This document shows, piece after piece, positions 56,201-64,000 of a stretch of 64,000 nt of DNA. The notes under the pieces were generated by a model, which worked only from the letters and a program-made list of their open reading frames with translations, did not search any database and was not told where the DNA came from. A program made the position numbers and the translations under genes. Origin of the DNA: Triops longicaudatus (lineage: Eukaryota > Arthropoda > Branchiopoda > Notostraca > Triopsidae); contig JAGQDJ010000154.1 in NCBI GenBank assembly GCA_022885665.1, positions 1 to 64,000 on the forward strand, in the 5' to 3' direction. How positions within the stretch are numbered: the first letter of the stretch is position 1; every line of letters begins with the position of its first letter.

Positions 56201-59200
56201 TTTGCATAGGAACGCTATTCTACCGATGTTTGCTGTTGCAGAATTAACGCTTATTAACACTGTTTAGCGCTGGACTTGCATTTGCTTTAGTTGCATAGCT
56301 GAAGTCTATTTTACTGAAGTCAGAATTGTCTTATGATAAGCTCATTATTATGAATAGCAAGAATTTTCTTAAAAGTTAATCTTTCGTACGATGTGTTTAC
56401 ACTTAAAGCAAGAGCCATTCTTCGCGATTTCATGGAAGTCGCAAAACTTGAATTCTTTGTTGATTTGGCGGCAAGTGATTGATTGTCTACGAAGCATAGG
56501 GTACATAGTATTTGTGCAGAACAAGTTTTGCCTTTCTAGAGTGTGTTGCTTAGAAGATTTTGCCAAAACCAGTACTTTTGTCTTTCGTATGGTGGGGCGA
56601 CATTCAACTAGAAATGTTTACCAGATTCTGGGCGGTGATAAGACTTTCCATGTACTTATTATTTCTTTGCTAATGTGGTAGGAGCCGCCCTTGGTGATAT
56701 TTATCTCTTCCATTTCCTTCTCCTGTCGTATTATACCTCCCAAAAAATCAGAAAGTGAAAACTTGGCGAATTTCTGTGAATTTCTCTCTTAAGAGTTCGG
56801 TGAGACACGCGTTGCCTTCCGAAATATAGTCAGGGGTTAAATGCGCGTAAAAACGAGGGGCGTTGGCACTTTTTCGTATGAGCAACCGACAAGTTGTTAG
56901 ACAAATTAGAGGGTTAAAGAATGTTGAGACCGTGAAAAAAATAGAGAAGTAAAGACAATGAAATACGTGAAGGACGCACAGGCCAACTTACCCGTCACAG
57001 GATTGATTTGAAAAGTTCCGTTCATAGGGATGGGACTGAACCGGAGCGCTGCATTGCCGTCCAAATCCTTGTCTGTGGCAGAGACCACACCCACCAGGGC
57101 GCCTTTATCCAAGTTTTCTTGGATAGTAAACTGATACACATCTTGGGCGAAGAGTGGATCGTTATCATTGGTATCCATGACAAAGACAGCGACAGTGGCA
57201 GAGGCGGTTCCAGGAGGCGTTCCGTTGTCAGTAGCGACGATCGTGAGTGTGAACCGGTCTTGAGTTTCACGATCCAACGGCTCCTTGAGGTACAGCGAAC
57301 CACTGTTGGGGAAAATCCCGAAGGTTTTGCCCAACGCCTCCTCTTGGATACGGTACGTCAACCGGGCATTGTTGCCCGTGTCCAAATCCACGGCGTTAAC
57401 TTGCAGGAACTGCGAATTCACTGCCAAGGATTCGAGGATGTTCACCGAGTACTCGGGCTTATCAAAGACGGGCGGGTTATCGTTCACATCCTGGACTTCC
57501 AGGTGCAACGTGAGGTTGGAATGCAGGGAGGGCGTGCCTTGGTCCGACGCGCTAATGACTAGCGTGTACTTGGACGCGGTTTCAAAGTCCAGCTTGCGTT
57601 GTAAAGTAAGGTAACCTTGGGCCGGGTCGATGTGAAATATTTGGTCTGGATTCCGGAGAAGTTCATACCGAACGCGACCGTTCTCGTTGCTGTCGGGATC
57701 TTGCGCATAGGCAGCGAAAATGGGCGTGTTGAGTTCCGAGTTCTCGGGGACCGAGATCTTCACCACGGGAGTATCGAATTCCGGAGCGTTATCGTTCACG
57801 TCGCCAATAGTTATATTGACCTAGAAGCCCCAAAGGGGGATAAATGTTAAATAATAGCTTTCGACATCATGTTTCCACTTGTTCTTATTTAACTAACTCA
57901 TTTCCTTTGTTTTTCATTCCTTCGTTCTTGTTCATAATTTTCTTTATCGTAAGTTTGCAAAGATACAGTCGTATTTTGCGCTCAGATATGTATATTATAT
58001 CATGAGGTTGTATTTCTTGATGGTCTTTCACGAATTTATGGCTCGTACCTGTGTATGGCCGAAAGAGGGCGGATCTCCCGCAGCGGCAACGACGTTTAGG
58101 AGGACATATGGATGCGTTTCATGATCTAACTCGGAATCAGTGCGAATCACGCCCGTGTCCGGGTGGATTGAAAAGTAACCGTGAGGATCGCCGGAGTGAA
58201 TTGAATACCGAACGCCGTCTGTGCCTGTTGACATCATAAAACGTTAGAAAATGTGTCTACAGATACAACTCCAATTATCTCTCATTGAAACATTACACAG
58301 TATTATATGCACTGTTTTTGTAACTAGTAGTATAGCAGGTTTTCCAACAAAACTCTCATTTACCGTAGCTTTTGTTCACAAGAACAATGTAACGAGTTTT
58401 AATATACTTCTCCAAGGCTACTATCCTTCCCAGAAAAAAAAAATCGCATAGAAAAGGTTTGTAATTTTTAGAAAAAATTACCGAAAAGTGTCAGCAGAAG
58501 CGTTATATTGAAAAAAAAAATCATGTCCTCAAAGTGTGCGTGTAACGGCTTTAAAAGTTCAAGTATTCTATGTGTTGAGAAACAATCATCGCTCGTCTTA
58601 AAACGACTAACTTTAAGTGGGAATAGCTTCCGCTTCTGAAAATACGTAAGACTTCTCTTCGAACGCATGTCCGCGAACTTTGCTAGTCAATCTAGAATGT
58701 CAAATGATTTCTAAAATTTTCATGTTCTGAATTCTTTTCTCGAAAACCCTACTAAGTTGCTTTTCAGTTTCGGAGTCCCAACTTCTTTCGATTACGTTCG
58801 AGAAAGGACGTGGCGTGGACTTGTTATATTATGGTGAGCAGACAAAAATTCACCGAGCAAACCTCTTGAGTCTATTGAGACTTTTTGAGTCTAATCTACC
58901 TTCATTAACAAGGTGCGGCGATTGAACAAATCAACGTAAGTAGTCCGCACGTTTTAAAAGAATACTGCTTACCCAGTAAAAAAATGGCACGCTTTGCACT
59001 TGATGGGAGTAACCCCTCACCTTGCATATGACTGGTTCGAGTCCCTTCACCTTCTTAATGAAGGTAAATCAGTCTCAAGAGCCCTAATTAGACTTCTATG
59101 GTTTGCTCAGTGAATTTTTATCTGTTCACTGCAAATGCAAAATTAGGTTCGGCCTTACCTGTGACGCTGGTAGCAGTTACGGTGCCCACGATACTATTAC

Positions 59201-60307
59201 GCGGAACGTCTTCTTTGACGGAAAAGCCGTAACGACTACTGTCAAAGATGGGTGGCTGATGGGCCTCGTCAATCACCGTCACCAGGACTTCAGCATCTTG
59301 GGCTGATCGCAAGCCACCGCCGTCGGTAGCGGAAATATTGAGCCAGTACATCAACTTGGGACTCGTACTCAAAGGCCGCGTGAGAAACACTTCCCCCGAG
59401 GTTCGTTCCACGCGGAACGCTCCATCTTCATTTCCGGCCGTAATGTCGTACCGTAACGTGCCGTACTGGCCTGAATCTTTGTCCGTCGCTGCCACCACCA
59501 CGACCGGCGATGACAACGGCGCTTCCTCCCGCAACGATACATTGTACTCCCGCGGATAAAACGTCGGCTTATTGTCGTTCACGTCAATCACCTGAATCTT
59601 CACCATCGCTGTCGTACTCAAACCCCCTACAATAAACATCCCAAATATTATCACTTCAGTAGCACACGTTGGTTCTTGCACCTTTCAAATTCTTCAATGC
59701 AAATTTCTTCTCACAGAAATTCATGAGTAAAGCACAAGACTTTTTATAGAAGTACAGATGAAACAAATTGCTGCTTTCTTGTCTAGCGAGACATAGTGAA
59801 CTGAAATTTGCGAACACGTGAGAATATTTACGACCTCTTTTCTCTACCGGATAGCTAATAATTCTGAGATAACGTAAAAACATAAAAAAATGTTTTAAGT
59901 ATAGCTGAAAACAAACAGCGAAGTGCTTAAAATCATATTACAACAGTTTACACAGCGATCTCAAAAACGTAAACAACTGAATGAACCTTAATTACTGAAA
60001 AGAATACAAAGACGAAAAAAATCTCGGTAATTATTAACCTCGTTTCAAATCTCTTTTTTTAAGTTATTCTTCTTATTTCCTTTCCTTGAAAAATGTAAAT
60101 CAGGTTTAGAGGGTTTGTATTACCTCTGTCAGTAGCGAGGACGGGGAACTCATAAATGCTCCATTTCTCGTGGTCCAATGGCGCCGCGATGCAAATTTCT
60201 CCCGAGGAAGGCTGCACATGAAAGTCCCTGTACTTGTTACTGAACCCATCGCCCATGGTATAATTAACGATGGCATTGACACCGCAATCCGGATCCGTAG
60301 CTGAGAC
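41268..60307 (-). CDS. ds: Dachsous protocadherin (C-terminal 2792 residues; 5' end outside the window)
   Basis: Exons: 60307-60124, 59626-59159, 58224-58049, 57820-56992, 49080-48802, 48483-48260, 48078-45484, 45313-45028, 44971-44672, 44432-44135, 44067-43927 and 43866-41268. The extracellular part is a long array of cadherin repeats with calcium motifs (LDRE, DVNDN, DxDxGxN). One transmembrane helix is encoded at 42577-42660 (ALGLLIALIFLVLGFVAALV). The cytoplasmic tail carries the Dachsous signature NWDYLLDWGPQYQPLAHVF and EIARLKDDS. Dachsous binds Fat on the neighbouring cell and sets planar polarity and Hippo-dependent growth. Family proteins are about 3300-3500 residues, so roughly the first 500-700 are missing here; the first exon opens in phase 0 in mid-repeat. 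A 7.9-kb intron divides the array. The tail also has His-rich and Gln tracts. Confidence 0.95.
49081..56991 (-). other. 7.9-kb intron of dachsous
   Basis: I looked for cadherin calcium motifs on the minus strand and found none between the flanking exons. The flanking exons join in phase within one repeat (VTG|GEIF). The open frames inside are short and have no domain. Near the exon there is a small direct repeat (caaaagggttaac at 49198 and ccaaagggttaac at 49224) around a cactgtgcagtg palindrome. Function, such as an enhancer, cannot be judged from the sequence alone. Confidence 0.6.
58225..59158 (-). other. Dachsous intron with an inverted-repeat insertion
   Basis: This intron joins exons ending T-S-V-T|G in phase 1. 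It contains the inverted-repeat element described separately at 58838-59132. The remainder is A/T-rich and non-coding. Confidence 0.6.
58838..59132. repeat. Inverted-repeat element with a tRNA B-box-like core
   Basis: The left arm (aaaaattcaccgagcaaacc ... taccttcattaacaaggtg, 58843-58914) reappears inverted at 59049-59120 (aaaaattcactgagcaaacc ... taccttcattaagaaggtg, read on the minus strand). Between the arms lies ggttcgagtcc (59034-59044), matching the tRNA gene B box. It could be a tRNA-derived SINE or a MITE. No clear A box or target duplication was found. Confidence 0.6.
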
Positions 60308-63300
60308 CTACACCCCATTAGAAACAAAAACAGTTTTTAATGAGCACTCTCACAAACTTTTCCAAAACAAAATGCTCCGTGGAACCCTTGTGTACTGTAC
60401 AGTTAACCTCTTCAAATATAACAATACTGATAATCTCCCAAAAAGAAGCCATAACACCGTACCGTACAACAATATGTACTTAGAGGAGCTGAGTTGCTTG
60501 TCAAAAACTTTTCCTGGCTTTCAAACATTAGGTAAAGACCAGGAAAAAAAGAATATAAAAAACTGACAAGTTGCGAAGCAAGTTGAGCTCATTAGATCAA
60601 GGATACGAACTCTTCTCTGGGATAAATGAAATTTCCATGCTTTCGGTTTTTCGAGTCAACGGGTACATGAAGCATAAGAAACCACAGGGCGGCATTCTTT
60701 TACATACTGTGTCGCTTCACATTACTCGCGTGAGTATCACTACGTGAAGTTTGTGTCATGTCTGGCGAGCAGCGGGAAATCGTAAGAAAAGATTAACATG
60801 TTTATGAGTTCTTTTTCGACAAAGGTTCAAAATAGTCTTCTAATTTTTTTACACAGTTTGCAAGTTTGTATAACTTTCCTGTGTAAAAAATAATCAATGA
60901 ATGCAAAATTATAAAAATATGCATAAAATAAGCAAAAAAAAACTACTTGCAATCTTCCCGTGGATACTGTTAAAGGACTTTCTGACTCTCAACCCTATTG
61001 CCGTACTGTGATTTGCAATAGCTAAATTTACCCATGAGTTACCCCACCAAATTAACCGTATTCATATTGCTGCCGACGCTTGACTTTCTTGGGCAAATAC
61101 CATTTGATCCATTGGAGAGATTCCCGAGACAAGACATCTTCCGAAGTTCGGTGTTTGTAGTTTTGTAGCTTATTGCTCTTATCCAATGGCCAGTTAGCCA
61201 GGAAAAATAACGTAGTGTGAACAAGGCGTTGGAACATAAGTTGCCACAAACGACCAGCAGAAAGGACATGAAATGCGTTTGTTGGTAGAATAGAGGCTCG
61301 GAGAAGGTTAGATTGCTTGTTTGTCATGTAACCAGTCGTAAAAAAACGCTAAAAGACAAGTGACTGACGGTTTACGTTCCTCCACAAATACACAAAAAAA
61401 TCTTTTGCTTTTCCTTTACCCTCACCGCCACTCATTTGGCCTTTTCTTCAAGCTCTCTTTTGTGAAAAAAGAGACACCCAGGGAAAAATTACTGAACTTT
61501 TAAAAGACAAAACCAAAAAAAGGTTTTGCCCATGGTGGTGGTCCTGTTGGTTGTTTATCCATTACCGCCCGATTTGCAAAGGGTTGACTCGAGGTTTTTT
61601 ACGATCTTCCCATGCCGACGTGTTCTTTTTTTTTTCTCTTCAAGACAGCCGTGTACTAAAAAGTCATTAGACTCAAAAGGGTGTGTAGTTGTTTTCCGTT
61701 TCTTTCACATTCTAATGTATCTGTGTGCTAAGAGCCATTTTTTGCACCCGAAACAAACTTTTCAACCCTTTTATTTTTTAACTTCCTCTTTTCGTCTCCA
61801 AAAAAAGGTTCCAAACCACTACTTTGTAGCTCGTTTAGTAAATTCACACCTTTTGGATGTTTTAAAGGCTTCCTGCTTTATCTTCTTCTTTGCCCCCTGC
61901 CTTTTCTCAGAATCCTTCCAAATGACAGGCTTTGAATCTGACTTGGAACTTTTTTATGTATTTATATTTTGGTTTGAGAGTTTGACGTGCTGAGTTTCGG
62001 ATTTAAGCCGTGTTTACTATAAAAGCCTCCTGTCTGAACAATGATTGCAGACTTAATAGAATTTAACGAGCCCAACTGAGCTTTCTTATCCCGTAAGAAA
62101 AGATAGGGTGGAAGGTGTATGGGGAGACACGCCATGTTTTCCGTCCTGGTACACGGTGGACTTCATGCTGAGCGTGACGCTGAGCTCTTGTCGTCGACCG
62201 TCCGATAAGCATCGACTCCACATGGTATAACATCATCGCCAGCTTTTTTTATTTGCTTTGTTACCCTTTGCTGGGTACAAAACCCCTTACCAGAATATTG
62301 ACACCTCTGGACTCTAATCGCCTCCACCCCCATTTTCATCAACCCTTACTAAAAGTGACTATGCTTTGGTTTCTCATCACACTTAAAACAATCCGATTTT
62401 GAACCGTTTACGCTATATTCATGGTTATATGAACGTTGAAGTACAGGCAAATGGTTCATTCAAATTTTCTTACGAGCTGTTTCAAAGCTGTGTTTCACAG
62501 TTGCCACTCCGAAAAGTGCATGCAGACCACACAAGTCCTGGGAGTTAAGGTAGGCGGAGGAGAAATTATTTTTTCCTCTTGCTTTCCATCTTTACAGGGT
62601 AAAAAGGCTTATGCTGGGCAACAAAGTCTCAAACTCCGAGAGCGGAAAGGACTGAGTAGCCTTTTTAACCTCTTCTGTGTAAAAACCACGACCACCGGCT
62701 GCTGGAGTCTAATGTAATTAGTCCAAAAGTCGGGGTTTGCTGCTCGTTAGCTCTTTCCTGTGCTTCCAACGGTGAATTAGGTAAACTTGCAAGCTTATCC
62801 AGAAGCCCAACCGACGTAAAACCTTCATTTTCCGAACAGACTTTTGACAATTTGCATAGACATTACGCTCCGAGTCCATTCATTACCTAATATGGGTCTT
62901 TTCGCTACTGGAAAACTGGAAAAATTGTTTGTTCCCAGTCAGTACCACGCTCTTTACCCATCTATCCTGCTGAACGGGCGGTTTCGTAAGGTAAAGGAAC
63001 AAAAGCAAAATGAACACTTCAAGTATTCCTTCGTTTCGTTAATACCGATACCCTTCCACCAAACGACCTGCTTGTCATTAGCGCCGGTTCGTACGAAGCG
63101 CTTCAAATTGGCAGTCCAGGCTAATTTAACAACGAATGGCTAAAGTAAAATGCCAAATAGACAACTACCGCCATACAAAGCCGAAAAAAATGAGAAAAAG
63201 AAAACAAACCCAAAAAAATGCATCATGTAACTAAAGGATTTGTATGTGGTTAAGAAAGTCGGTGAATGCAAGTAAGAACACTTGCAGGGACTTTTTGCGC

Positions 63301-64000
63301 GGTTTTGGAAGTGGGCGGGTTCTTCATTTTCATTCTTTTTTAATCTTCCCCAAAGGTTGCAACCGAAAAATCTTCACGTGCGTCGCGTGTCAAAAACCCA
63401 TTTTCTAACTTGTTGCCTTGCTTTACAATTTTACTATCCCTTGCTTCTCTTTCTCTGCGTCTCTCTAAACCTTTTAGAAATCCACCATTAGTGTTACGAC
63501 ACTGAGGCTCTGACTCGGTTGCAATTCGCCATCTTGTAACGTAAATGATAACGATAATGCAGTATAAGCCACTAGGGGACGAAACATACGTCTCCTTGAG
63601 TCGAAATACAACTATCACGTTTCTAACTGCAAATTTTCCACCACACGCAAGATTTAACAGAAAAAAATAAATGAATAATATAAGAAGCTTACAAAGTGTA
63701 TCGGGGCGACTTATGAGAGGCCGACACGCTAATGTAAGTGGTAATTTTCTTATTTTCTAAAAGTATTACCTCCGAGGGAATCAGGTGGATTTTTGTAACT
63801 ATAGTAGACCCATGATGACGCTTTGAGAAAAAGTCAGAGAGAAAGAGATTTGAAAAGCTGAGAAAGGCCTCATGGTGGGCAATAATTGGGGCAATAGCGG
63901 GAAAGTTATTTACTCGGTGAATCGCTCATTAATCAACCTCCCTTCCTACGTTGTTCTCCTGTGTAACGTGAAGTTTTCAGCAAATGAAGTCTCAGCTTCC
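60308..64000. other. Right edge: presumed upstream dachsous intron, no exon seen
   Basis: Dachsous continues to the right because its signal peptide and first repeats are missing. I found no DxNDN-type coding on the minus strand in this 3.7 kb, so it is most simply intronic. The 155-residue plus frame (61526-61993) is low-complexity and has no domain. Confidence 0.5.

Noticed and set aside
59000..59050. Functional tRNA gene at the B-box match
   Set aside because: Only the B box fits; I cannot fold acceptor and D arms or find a proper A box, so a tRNA-derived repeat is more likely.
61526..61993. 155-residue plus-strand frame near the right edge
   Set aside because: Phe/Ser/Leu-rich low-complexity translation of T/C-rich DNA, with no domain and no splice context.

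Overview
The window is arthropod nuclear DNA, most like a branchiopod crustacean of the Daphnia type. This placement is inferred from animal-specific gene families (Dachsous, Suv4-20, SMYD4, CCDC93, FAM151/menorin), very compact genes with many introns of about 45-75 bases, and a BEL/Pao retrotransposon. All gene models below were built by hand from splice signals, reading phase and family resemblance. The reading phase closes exactly across every exon listed.

Layout, left to right: a damaged BEL/Pao element on the minus strand (460-5856) with a 5-bp target duplication; a four-domain Kazal inhibitor gene (+, 7409-8297); CCDC93 (+, 10158-12874); the histone H4K20 methyltransferase Suv4-20 (-, 13424-16058), head-to-head with the histone chaperone SPT2 (+, 16812-19885); a menorin/FAM151 gene (+, 21289-24350); an unusual fusion gene joining a class V aminotransferase (cysteine-desulfurase-like) to a TtcA-type tRNA thiolation domain (-, 24468-29138); SMYD4 (+, 30724-33804); a KIAA0930 homologue (-, 34840-37466); a second, two-domain Kazal gene (-, 39026-39703) carrying a hAT-type MITE in an intron; and the 3' part of the giant protocadherin gene dachsous (-, 41268-60307, continuing off the right edge).

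The genes do not form one pathway. Local pairs are worth noting: two chromatin genes share one 754-bp intergenic promoter region, and menorin and the fusion gene converge with only 117 bp between stop codons. The two Kazal genes are inverted paralogues that still share their promoter block and about 220-bp leader spacing. The most interesting item is the aminotransferase-TtcA fusion. It keeps the PLP lysine, candidate persulfide cysteines, the PP-loop and the three iron-sulfur cysteines of TtcA, so it could be a one-chain sulfur-transfer system for tRNA in an animal.
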